Shown one piece after another: positions 1-8,187 of a stretch of 41,195 nucleotides of DNA. Every line of letters begins with the position of its first letter. The stretch's first letter is position 1. Position numbers and translations under genes: made by a program. Under the pieces are notes generated by a model. It did no database searches. It saw only the letters and a program-made list of their open reading frames with translations, and was not told the DNA's origin. Source of the stretch: an uncultured Geobacter sp. (GTDB lineage Bacteria; Desulfobacterota; Desulfuromonadia; Geobacterales; CAIOGM01); NCBI GenBank assembly GCA_903857795.1, contig CAIOGM010000088.1:1-41195 (forward strand), read 5' to 3'.

Positions 1-36
1 CGTTCAAAAACCTGTCGGGTTTATTGGCTGTATAAA

Positions 37-74
37 TGGCCTTGGAATACCCTTTCAAAAGGCATTCAAGGCCA
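37..74. repeat. Imperfect inverted repeat (hairpin)
   Basis: The outer arms TGGCCTTG and CAAGGCCA are perfectly complementary. The inner segments (GAAT/ATTC and CCTTT/AAAGG) also pair after small offsets, so one long imperfect stem is possible. There is no T-run on either side, so it is not a convincing terminator. Two copies of ACTTCCAAATCAC follow at about 93 and 115. No gene is recognisable between 1 and 203. Confidence 0.5.
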
Positions 75-203
75 ATATATATGAAATCCCATACTTCCAA
101 ATCACCCGCTAAACACTTCCAAATCACGCACGCCGCTACAGTTCCTGGGGAGGGTAGCGCAGAGAGCAGAAGTTGCACGGGAGTTTGCACGAACCGTAAG
201 AAA

Positions 204-243
204 TAAAAAAAGGACCTAGCTGGAATCGGCTAAGTACTTGTTT
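204..243 (-). terminator. Rho-independent terminator of the decayed tRNA-Gly
   Basis: On the minus strand an 11-bp stem with one mismatch (AAGTACTTAGC pairing with GCTAGGTCCTT) is followed by a run of seven T. Its sequence resembles the terminator behind the intact tRNA-Ala at 707-742, so it probably served the tRNA-Gly fragment just upstream. Confidence 0.7.
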
Positions 244-247
244 TTAT

Positions 248-294
248 TGGAGCGTGAAACGAGATTCGAACCCGCGACCTTCAGCTTGGGAAGA
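248..294 (-). pseudogene. tRNA-Gly(CCC) pseudogene, only the 3' half conserved
   Basis: The minus strand reads CTTCCCAAGCTGAAGG, then a complete T arm with GGTTCGAATC, then an acceptor end finishing in GCTCCA. This is the anticodon-to-3'-end half of a bacterial glycine tRNA with anticodon CCC. Upstream of the anticodon loop the match fails: the 5' side of the anticodon stem cannot pair, and the acceptor 5' strand is absent. A short AGTTGGT resembling a D loop remains near 302-308. The break just before the anticodon loop fits a recombination scar at a tRNA attachment site, but ordinary decay of a duplicated gene explains it equally well. No integrase lies in the window. Confidence 0.65.
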
Positions 295-308
295 TTCCGG
301 TGACCAAC

Positions 309-706
309 TACAGCAGGGATCTGTTGAGAAGTGGGGTCGCCGCTGCTCCCGATTACACTCAACTGGGCAGGCAGGATGGCAAAATTGCCGTGCAACTGCT
401 CACTGGTACTGCACCACAATCTCCCGCCCCCCCTACCCCGTTGTTACGTCCTTCCCTCTGCCATGAAGACGGATGCCGTTTGTCCCGCGTACCGTCGGGG
501 TGACTTTCGGAACGCTCCCCAGAACAGCTCGGTACGATTACTGTGATAGACGGATAAATTTATGCAGACGACACGGAGTACAAAAATCAAGGAAAATCAG
601 AAAAACGACACTCACCCGCAAAAAAAGGTAGTGAATTTTTACATCACTCAACAGCACCAGCGGATTCTATTACACCATTTACTACACCATGGGGAAATTT
701 GGGCAA
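309..706. other. Non-coding stretch between the two tRNA loci
   Basis: Short open frames here have no recognisable domain, no convincing ribosome-binding site and no consistent codon use. A C-rich run lies near 422-436 and an AT-richer stretch near 555-650. I see no RNA gene or clear promoter. It may be the decayed remainder of a mobile element next to the tRNA-Gly scar, which is inference only. Confidence 0.4.
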
Positions 707-742
707 GAAAAAAGGACCCAGGCAATTGCCTAAGTCCTTGTT
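707..742 (-). terminator. Rho-independent terminator of tRNA-Ala
   Basis: On the minus strand AAGGACTTAGGC and GCCTGGGTCCTT form a long stem around a short AATT centre, followed by a T-run. It begins just after the CCA end of the tRNA-Ala gene. Confidence 0.85.
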
Positions 743-747
743 TCTAA

Positions 748-823
<76 letters not shown>

Positions 824-836
824 AAAAGAGAAGCAA

Positions 837-865
837 CTTATATCAAGAACTTCCCCTTCTGTCAA
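837..865 (-). promoter_or_regulatory. Sigma70-type promoter of tRNA-Ala
   Basis: On the minus strand the -35 is TTGACA (860-865), the spacer is 17 nt and the -10 is TATAAG (837-842). The tRNA begins 14 nt downstream of the -10. This is a near-consensus stable-RNA promoter. Confidence 0.85.
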
Positions 866-875
866 ACCTATTTTT

Positions 876-2132
876 TCATTGAACCTCTTTTTTTTCGCTC
901 GGCAACCGCCGGAATAGCTCCACGCGCTTCTGATGGATGAACGCCGGACGCTGAGTCGAATGCAGGGGAATAATCCCGTCAACCGGAAGAGCGGAAAAAA
1001 GTCGGGGATCTATCCCCAGAGCGACTGTGGAAAGCCCGACGATCCTGACGGCCTCTTCCCACCCCGGGAGCGGGCCCCCTTCCCCCTTGTCGGCGGCGGC
1101 CACCAGCGGAAGCAGCCCCGCCACCCCGGCTCTCACCGCCTGTTCGGCCACTCTCACCTGTGTGCCGACTCGCAACTCCTCCCAGAGGTTGACCGTGGTA
1201 TGAAGCCGGTTCACCCACCTGAGCGCCGTCTTTAATGCTCCAGGAAGTGTCAACCGGTCGCAGAATGCCCCTGCCATGCGAAAGCCTGCCTCGTCGTGAC
1301 CATGGTGGCGGGGATACTGCTCCGGCGGGCTCTCCAGCTTCCCAAGATCGTGGAACAGGGCGCAGAAACGGCCGACGACGTCATCGGTTACAGTGCAGAG
1401 CCGCTCCAGAACCTGTAGTGAATGGGTCAGGAGATCCCCTTCGGGATGGTGCACCAGAGGACCGGCAGGGATCGTTGCCATCCGGAAGAGCTCGGGCAGA
1501 AATTCCCGCCCCACCCCGAATTCGATCATCTTCCGGAAAAACCGGGCAGGGTCGGCGCTGGCCAGCGCCTTGAGGAGCTCACCGCTGAACCGCTCCACCG
1601 GAATGCGGCCGAGCCCTTCGCGCCACTCCCGTTCCCGGATCAGATCCACCGCGCCGGAACTCATCCTCCAGCCGGCCGCCTCGAAGCGAAAGAGCCTGAA
1701 GATTCTCACGGGATCGGTGACGAGGCTCTCGGCGCTGCACGGTATCAGCGCTCTCTCCTGCAGCGCTCCCCGGCCATTGAGGGGATCGATAAGGTCGCCG
1801 GCAAGTGAGAGAGCCATGGCGTTGACGGTGACATCCCGACGGCGAAGGTCGCTCTCCAGCTCCGCCGGAGAGTCGATGGTCGTCACCTCGATCTTGCCCA
1901 AGGGGTCGTGAAACCGGAAGAAGATGGGAGCAGCGCTTGTAGGCTGGACCCGACGAAAGCCGAGCCGTTCCAACTGCCCGGCGGTGACTGCGGCCACCAG
2001 ATCGATATCCTGGGCGCTCTCTCCCAGCAGCAGATCCCGCACCGTCCCCCCCACGAGGAAGAGACGGTGGTGGAGGTCGGGAGGAAAGAGAGTCAGGAGT
2101 GGGAGAAGATATGCAGGGAGCGGGAGGTTCAA
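876..2132 (-). CDS. tRNA nucleotidyltransferase / poly(A) polymerase family protein with HD domain
   Basis: This 418-residue class II nucleotidyltransferase adds C or A residues to RNA 3' ends. The N-terminal head domain has FLVGGTVRDLLL (about 25-36) and the metal-binding pair D42 and D44 in DIDL. The RNA-binding region starts near 130 (DPVRIFRLFRFEA). The C-terminal half has an HD motif (HDLGKLE, about 262), as in multifunctional CCA enzymes. Geobacter sulfurreducens is known to split these activities among separate CC-adding, A-adding and poly(A) polymerase enzymes, so sequence alone does not say which one this is. The start is TTG with only a weak ribosome-binding site, so it is uncertain. 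It begins 8 nt after the oxidoreductase gamma gene and is probably co-transcribed with it. It ends just before the tRNA-Ala promoter. Confidence 0.9.
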   Translation of the reverse strand: MNLPLPAYLLPLLTLFPPDLHHRLFLVGGTVRDLLLGESAQDIDLVAAVTAGQLERLGFRRVQPTSAAPIFFRFHDPLGKIEVTTIDSPAELESDLRRRDVTVNAMALSLAGDLIDPLNGRGALQERALIPCSAESLVTDPVRIFRLFRFEAAGWRMSSGAVDLIREREWREGLGRIPVERFSGELLKALASADPARFFRKMIEFGVGREFLPELFRMATIPAGPLVHHPEGDLLTHSLQVLERLCTVTDDVVGRFCALFHDLGKLESPPEQYPRHHGHDEAGFRMAGAFCDRLTLPGALKTALRWVNRLHTTVNLWEELRVGTQVRVAEQAVRAGVAGLLPLVAAADKGEGGPLPGWEEAVRIVGLSTVALGIDPRLFSALPVDGIIPLHSTQRPAFIHQKRVELFRRLPSEKKEVQ

Positions 2133-2140
2133 GATCGGGT

Positions 2141-2683
2141 TTATCCCTTCACCGCTGCGGCCCCGGCCATGATCGCCTGCATGTTGGCCGGGATGAACCG
2201 ATGATTCCGCTCGGGGAGCACGCTCTTGAGGGCGTCCTGAAGCGACCCCAGCTGTACGGCGCCGGATGCGGCGGCATAGGCGCCGGCAGCCACCATGTTG
2301 ACCATCCGGGCATCCCCCAGCTCCATGGCGATCCGGTTCATGGGGATGGTGATGATCTGCAGATCGTCACGGTCATAGGCGGAGCACTCCACCAGAGAGC
2401 TGTTGAGGATGGCGAGCCCCCCCGCCTTGACCTTGGCCCCATACCGGTCGAGAGATGTCTGGTTCAGATAGACCCCCACCGACGGTCGACCGATGATCGG
2501 CGAACCGACCTCGCCGTCGGCGATGACCACGGTGCACATGGCCGCCCCCCCCCGCTTTTCCACACCATAGGCAGGGAAGAAGGAGACGTTTTTCCCCTCG
2601 TTGATCGCCGCATAGGAGAGAAGGTTCCCCGCCAGGAGCACCCCCTGTCCGCCAAATCCCGCCATGAACAGGTCATATTTCAT
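2141..2683 (-). CDS. 2-oxoacid:ferredoxin oxidoreductase, gamma subunit
   Basis: This 180-residue gamma chain belongs to a CoA-dependent 2-oxoacid:ferredoxin oxidoreductase, which oxidatively decarboxylates a 2-oxoacid to acyl-CoA and reduces ferredoxin in the cytoplasm. The N-terminus has the family signature AGFGGQGV (about 8-15), followed by [13 protein letters not shown]. The length is normal for a free-standing gamma subunit. Its ATG overlaps the end of the beta gene by 11 nt, indicating translational coupling. The substrate cannot be read from this subunit. Branched-chain 2-oxoacid (Vor) and 2-oxoglutarate (Kor) types share the architecture. Confidence 0.92.
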   Translation of the reverse strand: MKYDLFMAGFGGQGVLLAGNLLSYAAINEGKNVSFFPAYGVEKRGGAAMCTVVIADGEVGSPIIGRPSVGVYLNQTSLDRYGAKVKAGGLAILNSSLVECSAYDRDDLQIITIPMNRIAMELGDARMVNMVAAGAYAAASGAVQLGSLQDALKSVLPERNHRFIPANMQAIMAGAAAVKG

Positions 2684-3491
2684 GCATGAACTCCGGATAA
2701 GGAAGTGCGCCCGGCTGCTCCACGGGACCGGCAGGAGCCGCAGTGGGGTGCCACTGGGCGGTGTCTTTGAACGTCCCCAGAGGGAAGTAGCCGATCAGCT
2801 CCCCCCCTATCCTCTCGTTGGCCTGAAGCGGGGTGACCCCCCAGGCGGTGGGACAGGTGGAGAGCGCCTCGATGAAGGAGAACCCCTTCCCCTCCACCTG
2901 GTAGCGGAACGCCTTCTTGATCTGCTTCTTGGCGTCCATGAGATTCCTGGGGTTGTTCACCGCTACCCGGGCAGAAAAGGCGACCCCACCCAATTGAGCC
3001 AGCAGCTCCGCCATCCGGATGGGGTGACCGTCCTTGGAGTGGTCGCGGCCATAGGGGGAGGTGGAGGTCTTCTGCCCCACCATGGAGGTGGGGGCCATCT
3101 GGCCGCCGGTCATCCCGTAGGTGGTGTTGTTGACGAAGATGACGGTGATATCCTCGCCGCGATTGGCCGCGTGGATGATCTCCGCCGTACCGATGGCCGC
3201 CAGGTCGCCGTCCCCCTGGTAGGTAAAGACAAAGCTGTCCGGCCGGGCCCGCTTGACCCCCGTGGCCACGGCCGCCGCCCGACCGTGGGGCGCCTCCACC
3301 ACATCCACATCGAAATAGCCGTAGAGAAAGACCGAGCAGCCCACCGAGGCGACGCCGATGGTCCGTTCCCGGACCCCGAACTCATCCATCGCCTCGGCCA
3401 CGAGGCGGTGGATGGTGCCATGCTGACAGCCGGGACAGAAGTGGGTCTGGACATCCTTGAGACTGTCCGGTCGCTTGAAAACCTGTTGCAT
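2673..3491 (-). CDS. 2-oxoacid:ferredoxin oxidoreductase, beta (thiamine diphosphate) subunit
   Basis: This 272-residue subunit binds thiamine diphosphate and carries out the decarboxylation step. [13 protein letters not shown] (about 17-29) is typical of the beta-subunit N-terminus. GDGDLAAIG followed by [12 protein letters not shown] is the TPP/Mg2+ binding motif. It starts 10 nt after the alpha gene stop with a GAGG ribosome-binding site and overlaps the gamma gene at its 3' end. The order ferredoxin-alpha-beta-gamma is a standard oxoacid oxidoreductase operon. Confidence 0.95.
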   Translation of the reverse strand: MQQVFKRPDSLKDVQTHFCPGCQHGTIHRLVAEAMDEFGVRERTIGVASVGCSVFLYGYFDVDVVEAPHGRAAAVATGVKRARPDSFVFTYQGDGDLAAIGTAEIIHAANRGEDITVIFVNNTTYGMTGGQMAPTSMVGQKTSTSPYGRDHSKDGHPIRMAELLAQLGGVAFSARVAVNNPRNLMDAKKQIKKAFRYQVEGKGFSFIEALSTCPTAWGVTPLQANERIGGELIGYFPLGTFKDTAQWHPTAAPAGPVEQPGALPYPEFMHEI

Positions 3492-3501
3492 GGAGACCTC
3501 G

Positions 3502-4560
3502 TCAATAATGCTTCTTTATCTGCTCGAAGAGCTCTTCCGGCACCGGCAGGGAGCCGGCGCCGGGGGGGCGACCGTAGAAGAAAACCTCCGCATCACGAGC
3601 CACGGAGAGCCGCACGTCATCCACCATCTGCCCGGTATTCAGTTCGATATCCAGGAGCTTCTTGCAACTCTGGCTCACCTCCGCAAACGCCTTGGCCGGG
3701 AACGGGAAGAGGGTGATGGGACGGATGAGCCCTACCTTGAGTCCGGCCTCGCGGGCCATCATCACCGCGCTCTTGGCGATCCGGGCCACGGAGCCGAAGG
3801 CGGCGACGATCAGTTCGGCGTCATCGGTGAGGTAGAGCTCATGACGGCTCTCCTTTTCCGTCAGCTCCTGGTATTTCCGGTGGAGTTTCCAGTTGTGGGC
3901 CTCAAGCTCGCCGTCCCCCAGAAAGAGCGACTTGACGATCTTCTGCGGAGTCCCCTCCTTGCGGCCGCGCACGGCCCACTCCTTTGCGGGAAGCAGCGTG
4001 TCGGGGCGGGGGTTGGGAATCAGCGCCTCCTTCATCTGACCGATGACCGAGTCGGCCAGGACCATGGCCGGCATCCGGTAGAGGTCGGAGAGGTCGAAGG
4101 CGAGCATGGTCAGGTCATACATCTCCTGAACCGACGCCGGCGCCAGGACCACGATACGATACCCCCCGTGCCCTCCCCCTTTCACCGACTGCCAGTAATC
4201 GGCCTGGGAGGCGTCGATACCGCCGAGTCCGGGGCCGGAGCGGGAGATATTGACGATGACCCCGGGCAGTTCGGAGCCTGCCATATAGGAAATCCCCTCC
4301 TGCTTGAGGGAGATTCCGGGGCTGGACGAGGAGGTCATGGCCCGCACGCCGGTGGCCGACGCACCCAGGAGCATATTGATGGCGGCGACCTCGCTCTCCG
4401 CCTGGATGAACTCGCCGTTCAGGGCAGGGAACTCCCGGGAGAGGTATTCGGGGATGTCGCTCTGCGGCGTGATCGGGTAGCCGAAATAGTAGCGGCAGCC
4501 GGCCTCGATGGCGGCCATGGCGACCGCCTCGTTCCCCTTGACGAACAAACGTTGTGACAC
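3502..4560 (-). CDS. vorB: 2-oxoacid:ferredoxin oxidoreductase, alpha subunit (VorB-like)
   Basis: This is the alpha subunit of the complex, about 352 residues. The start is taken as GTG at 4560, which has GGGAGG five bases upstream. An in-frame ATG at 4590 would add ten residues without homology-like content. The N-terminal pyrimidine-binding region has [11 protein letters not shown]-type sequence ([16 protein letters not shown]) and the catalytic-region [14 protein letters not shown]. The central block [20 protein letters not shown] resembles the 2-oxoisovalerate (VorB) branch more than the longer KorA proteins. The Vor assignment is by recall of family pattern and length. 2-oxoglutarate remains a possible substrate. 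It is the second gene of the operon. Confidence 0.88.
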   Translation of the reverse strand: MSQRLFVKGNEAVAMAAIEAGCRYYFGYPITPQSDIPEYLSREFPALNGEFIQAESEVAAINMLLGASATGVRAMTSSSSPGISLKQEGISYMAGSELPGVIVNISRSGPGLGGIDASQADYWQSVKGGGHGGYRIVVLAPASVQEMYDLTMLAFDLSDLYRMPAMVLADSVIGQMKEALIPNPRPDTLLPAKEWAVRGRKEGTPQKIVKSLFLGDGELEAHNWKLHRKYQELTEKESRHELYLTDDAELIVAAFGSVARIAKSAVMMAREAGLKVGLIRPITLFPFPAKAFAEVSQSCKKLLDIELNTGQMVDDVRLSVARDAEVFFYGRPPGAGSLPVPEELFEQIKKHY

Positions 4561-4641
4561 GACAACCTCCCACCGCCATGAGCGGATCACGGCGGAGACG
4601 TAGTACCTTCAAATGGTTCCTCGCGGGAGCAACCGGGGGAT

Positions 4642-4875
4642 TCAGCGGGGCTTGTCCTTGAACACCGTGATCGCCACGTCGGGGCAGAGCTCGGCGCAGA
4701 GGGCGCAGCCGGTGCAGCGTTCCGGGTTGGTGGTGACGGCGGGGGTGAACCCGAGGGTGTTGATCTCGCTCTTCAGGGAGATCAGCTTGAGGTGACAGGC
4801 GGTGGTGCAGAGCCCGCACCCCTTGCAGCGTGCTTCATCTATCTCGATCCTGCCCATGGAACCATCCGTACTCAT
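4642..4875 (-). CDS. 2[4Fe-4S] ferredoxin subunit of the 2-oxoacid oxidoreductase
   Basis: This 77-residue ferredoxin subunit passes electrons from the TPP centre to soluble ferredoxin. It has two cysteine clusters, CKGCGLCTTAC (about 17-27) and CTGCALCAELC (about 54-64), each followed by a fourth cysteine that completes a 4Fe-4S site in the usual crossed pattern. ATG at 4875 has no clear ribosome-binding site. A second in-frame ATG at 4857 follows GGATGG and may be the true start. It is the first gene of the operon, with a candidate promoter at 4895-4922. Confidence 0.93.
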   Translation of the reverse strand: MSTDGSMGRIEIDEARCKGCGLCTTACHLKLISLKSEINTLGFTPAVTTNPERCTGCALCAELCPDVAITVFKDKPR

Positions 4876-4894
4876 AACGTTAATGTGTGGCCAG

Positions 4895-4922
4895 ACTATC
4901 AGAAACGGACGTACCGCGTCAA
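4895..4922 (-). promoter_or_regulatory. Candidate promoter of the oxoacid oxidoreductase operon
   Basis: On the minus strand TTGACG (4917-4922) is separated by 16 nt from GATAGT (4895-4900). The -10 matches consensus at four of six positions. It lies 20 nt upstream of the first possible start codon. No operator-like palindrome is obvious. Confidence 0.45.
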
Positions 4923-4972
4923 TCCTTAAGACGGAACATGACCGAACCCGATGTTACCGATTTATTTGCGAC

Positions 4973-5001
4973 TTGCTTTCGGTCCGAAGAGCCACTATAC
5001 T
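4973..5001 (+). promoter_or_regulatory. Sigma70-type promoter of the small zinc-ribbon membrane protein
   Basis: TTGCTT (4973-4978), a 17-nt spacer and TATACT (4996-5001) predict transcription from about 5008. That excludes the upstream in-frame ATG at 4951 and supports the ATG at 5041. Confidence 0.65.
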
Positions 5002-5040
5002 CACCCACATTTTCTCCTTAATGTTTATTGCGGACCCAAT

Positions 5041-5364
5041 ATGCCTACCCTGGAATCACTGTCGCGTTTTTTAATGATGTATCTTCTTCTTGGAATCCCC
5101 GCGGTCATCTGCGCCCTGTGCATGGTGGTAATGGCCCGAAGGGACAAGGGGGCGTTCAGGAGATGCAGCCACTGCGGGCATTCGGGAAGAATGCACTCAA
5201 TTCTGCAGCACAGGGAGTTCTGCTATGCCACCGGGTTTCTCCTCCTGGCGGGGGTCTTCCCCGGGATACTCTTCCTCTTGTGGGCGAACAGGCGCTACGC
5301 CTGCAAGGACTGCGGCAGCGTAGCCAAACATCTCCCCTCTTCCCAGGCTCTCTCCAACTACTGA
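5041..5364 (+). CDS. Small two-pass membrane protein with zinc-ribbon-like cysteines
   Basis: The family is not recognised. The 107-residue protein starts at ATG 5041, chosen because the promoter at 4973-5001 would place transcription initiation after the earlier in-frame ATG. A hydrophobic helix spans about residues 10-32 and a second about 65-84. Between and after them lie CSHCGHSGR (about 44) and CKDCGSVAKH (about 91), two CxxCG pairs that could form a zinc ribbon folded across the cytoplasmic side of a hairpin. No strong Shine-Dalgarno sequence is visible. It stands alone between the oxidoreductase operon and a strong terminator. Function unknown. Confidence 0.7.
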   Translation: MPTLESLSRFLMMYLLLGIPAVICALCMVVMARRDKGAFRRCSHCGHSGRMHSILQHREFCYATGFLLLAGVFPGILFLLWANRRYACKDCGSVAKHLPSSQALSNY

Positions 5365-5384
5365 CGAAAACTTCAGTTAGCTCC

Positions 5385-5432
5385 AAAAACCAAAGAACCG
5401 CGCCCTATACCGGGAGCGGTTCTTTGGTTTTT
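5385..5432. terminator. Strong bidirectional terminator
   Basis: A perfect 16-bp stem (AAAAACCAAAGAACCG and its complement) encloses a 16-nt centre, with A-runs on the left and T-runs on the right. It sits between convergent genes ending at 5364 (plus) and 5470 (minus) and can serve both. Confidence 0.92.
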
Positions 5433-5469
5433 GCCGACCATCTGCGTCGGCGTACTGTCTACCGCCGCA

Positions 5470-6414
5470 CTACTCGGCTTTTTTCCAACTCGTGTCGGGA
5501 TCATAGAGCTTCAGCGCCGCGGCTGTCGCAGCGGTCGCCTCCCCCAGGTCTTTCTGATAGATAACTCCACTCTGGTTCACGATGAAGGTCATGATCCCGG
5601 AGGAACCGTACTGTGCGGGAAAGGCGACCAGGGCAAAACCGAGGATCATCTTGCCGTCTACCACGTAGTCGAATGCCCCCCCTTCGGCATGTTCCCCCTG
5701 GGCCTTGAGAATCCTGAAGAGATAGCCGTGATACGGGTCGATGGCGGGAGAGTCCCCGTACCCCTCCTGGGCGGCGCGGGCAGCCAGGGGACCCAGCGGG
5801 CTCTCCTTCTCTCCCTCTTTAACGTCCCAGTAAAGTCCGTCTTTGGCGCCGGGGGTACTCCGGAAGTGCGCGGCAAACGCCCTGGCGCCGTCACCGTTCC
5901 GGGCGGCCGAGACATACTCCCGCTGGGCAACCACATAAGCCCGGGCAAACTCCATGGCTCTCAATTCATTCTTGCCGATCCTCCGGTTGAGAATCTCCTC
6001 CCTGCCGGCTGCGGTGTTAAAGAACCATCGTGTTCCCTTCTTCACCAAGGGGATCGCAAAGGGGTCTTCGCCGGGGCCGACGATCAGCACGACCTTGTCC
6101 AGGCCAACCGGTTCTAGACGATTTTTCTCTTCATAGCGCTGAACAAAACCTTTCCTGCCGGCGGCGTCGGCAACCGGGTCACCGGACGAGACCAGCGGTT
6201 GGGAACCGGGTCCGAGAATCGCCACCAGTTTTGCCAGATCGTCACTCTTGACCGCGGCGATGAGTCTCTGTACCGCCTTCTCCGGTGAGGCAAAAGTTTT
6301 CTGTTTTTTCCCTGCCGCGAAGGCGGCAGACGATGTCCCCAGCAGCATGAGCGCCAGCAGCAGAGGAAGCAGTCGGTATGTGAAGAAAGAGGCAGGTATC
6401 GTAATGGCCATCAT
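5470..6414 (-). CDS. DUF2950 family exported protein
   Basis: This 314-residue exported protein of unknown function matches the DUF2950 pattern. A signal peptide occupies about residues 1-33 (hydrophobic LLPLLLALMLLG, cleavage after AFA). The mature part has FASPEKAVQRLIAAVKSDD near the N-terminus, then GTRWFFNTAAGREEILNRRIG and RAYVVAQREY. The second half contains GYLFRILKAQG and YGSSGIMTFIVNQSGVIYQKDLG, blocks I associate with this family. GGAGG lies seven bases before the ATG. It is 56 nt downstream of a DUF3300 gene on the same strand. The two families are commonly neighbours, so a shared envelope role is likely but unproven. Confidence 0.88.
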   Translation of the reverse strand: MMAITIPASFFTYRLLPLLLALMLLGTSSAAFAAGKKQKTFASPEKAVQRLIAAVKSDDLAKLVAILGPGSQPLVSSGDPVADAAGRKGFVQRYEEKNRLEPVGLDKVVLIVGPGEDPFAIPLVKKGTRWFFNTAAGREEILNRRIGKNELRAMEFARAYVVAQREYVSAARNGDGARAFAAHFRSTPGAKDGLYWDVKEGEKESPLGPLAARAAQEGYGDSPAIDPYHGYLFRILKAQGEHAEGGAFDYVVDGKMILGFALVAFPAQYGSSGIMTFIVNQSGVIYQKDLGEATAATAAALKLYDPDTSWKKAE

Positions 6415-6470
6415 GGTTGTTCCTCCGTCAAGAGTAGCTGCAACGCCATCCCTCTGATTTGCCCGGTTGA

Positions 6471-7961
6471 TTATCTGCGACCACCACCGCCATGGCCGCC
6501 ACCATGGCCGCCGCCACCGGATTCGCCACCACCACCGGACCTGAAGCCCCCCTCGGCGCCGCCGGAGCGGCCTCCCTGGTCGCCGTAGCCGCCTCCGGAC
6601 TGTTGCCGACTGGACTGCCCCCGGTCGCTGGCGGCACGGGTGCTGGCGCCGTCACCATAGGTGGGATTAAAGGCGCTGTCGCGGCCACCGGAACTCCCAC
6701 CCCCACGGTTACCACCGGACGGCGCCGCGCTTCGATTGCCTCCGCTCTGGCCGGAACCGGAGGTGCTCCCCTTGACAGGCGGGGTTGGGGTACGCCCCGC
6801 CGAACCGCCGCCGGAGGAAGCGCCACTCCGGTAACTCCCCCCCCGGCTCCCCTGGTCAAGGGATCCTTTGTTTCCCACCGACTGCTGAGAGGTAGGAGAA
6901 TGTCCGCCGGGTGAACCGCCGGAAGGATAACTCCCTCGACCCTGCCCCCCCTTGGGCCCCTGACTAGCCGACCCTCTGTTGCCGGCGGACTGACTCCCGC
7001 CACTGCGGCTGTCACCGTACCCCCGGGCGTCTCGTCCCGCCTGCGAGGCGCGAGCCGGAGACTGGCCGTACTTCTGGGCCATGGCCGGATTCCGGTACGC
7101 CACCCCTTTACGATGGGCCGGATCATGCTGCCAGGTCCCCTGGCCGTTCTGACCGACCATTCCCCGGTTCTGGTAGTTTTTCTGATAGGTGGTGCGATTG
7201 ATATAGGTATTGTTGATGGTGGTGTTGCGGTAGACATTCACATTCACGCTGCCGCCGTGCCAGTTGCACCCCCCCCAGGCATATCCCCAGGCCATGCCCA
7301 CGGCGATTCCCGCGGTAAAAGCGAACGCCCCCCCGTAGACAGGTGGCGGATAGGCGTAGTAGGGGTAAGGGGGATAGGCGGGATACATCCAGGGACCGTA
7401 TACCACTGTCGGGCTGTAGGTGGGGACATAGATGACCTGGGGGTTGGCGGGCTGAATAATGATGGTCTCTTTTTCCACCACCACCTTCTGCTCCGGAGTA
7501 GCCTGCAGGTTCCCCGCATCATAGGCCCTCTTCCTTAAGGCCTGAACCGTAGCCATCAGCTCCTTCTCCTGATTCAGAAAGGCGTCACCCAGCTTGGAGG
7601 TCACCTCCAGCTTCTGGCTCATCATCGTGAGCACCGAAGGGAAATTCACCAGTGACTTCACACTGGGGTCCCACCCCTTCTGTTCCAACGCCTTGGCCAG
7701 AGAGTCTCCATTGAGCGACTTGTTCTGCTGCACCCACCGGTCCGCCTCCACTATCTCCAGCGGGTAGGTCGAGGCCATCAGGATCTGGGCCACCAGTTCG
7801 TCGGGATAGAGGGCAATAGGCGCCACCAGCTGCGCCAGCTCTTCCTGAGAAAACTGCGGGGGTGGAGTGTCACCGTTCTGCGCCATGGCCGGCAGCGGGA
7901 GGGCCAGGAGAACCGCAGTAACGAGACTAATGATGCGCATCCAGAATGGTTTCCGTCTCAT
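6471..7961 (-). CDS. DUF3300 family exported protein with Gly/Ser-rich tail
   Basis: This 496-residue secreted or surface protein has a signal peptide at about 1-27 (cleavage after AMA). The DUF3300 domain spans about 35-180, recognised by LVAPIALYPDELVAQILMAST, then EADRWVQQNK and WDPSVKSLVNFPSVL. A Tyr/Pro-rich block around VIYVPTYSPTVVYGPW leads to a hydrophobic Gly/Trp segment near 230. The last 200 residues are low-complexity Gly, Ser, Gln and Arg, ending in GGHGGGHGGGG. AAAGGAG precedes the ATG. The tail looks disordered and could bind matrix or nucleic acid, which is speculation. It is upstream of DUF2950 in a probable two-gene operon. Confidence 0.88.
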   Translation of the reverse strand: MRRKPFWMRIISLVTAVLLALPLPAMAQNGDTPPPQFSQEELAQLVAPIALYPDELVAQILMASTYPLEIVEADRWVQQNKSLNGDSLAKALEQKGWDPSVKSLVNFPSVLTMMSQKLEVTSKLGDAFLNQEKELMATVQALRKRAYDAGNLQATPEQKVVVEKETIIIQPANPQVIYVPTYSPTVVYGPWMYPAYPPYPYYAYPPPVYGGAFAFTAGIAVGMAWGYAWGGCNWHGGSVNVNVYRNTTINNTYINRTTYQKNYQNRGMVGQNGQGTWQHDPAHRKGVAYRNPAMAQKYGQSPARASQAGRDARGYGDSRSGGSQSAGNRGSASQGPKGGQGRGSYPSGGSPGGHSPTSQQSVGNKGSLDQGSRGGSYRSGASSGGGSAGRTPTPPVKGSTSGSGQSGGNRSAAPSGGNRGGGSSGGRDSAFNPTYGDGASTRAASDRGQSSRQQSGGGYGDQGGRSGGAEGGFRSGGGGESGGGGHGGGHGGGGRR

Positions 7962-8104
7962 ACAGATGCTCCTTTGGGTAAGGTTCCGGAATGACTGGTA
8001 CGGGAAAACACCCGTCGGACTATAGCAGACAGTTGAGAGGAACTCAACACGAGAACTGACTGCGGGCTACTCGAACGGTTACGACACCCGGGCTATGAAC
8101 GAGG

Positions 8105-8138
8105 GAGAGCCCGCGGTGAAGTACACCGGCGGGCTCTC
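8105..8138 (-). terminator. Stem-loop, probable terminator of the duplicated-domain protein
   Basis: GAGAGCCCGC and GCGGGCTCTC pair perfectly, and an inner GGTG/CACC extends the stem. It lies 50 nt downstream of the stop at 8188. No proper T-run follows on the minus strand, so it may act only as a 3' stabiliser. Confidence 0.55.
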
Positions 8139-8187
8139 TGTTGTGTGCGTATGGATGGTCTGCCGATAGGTGATGAGACCCTGACCG

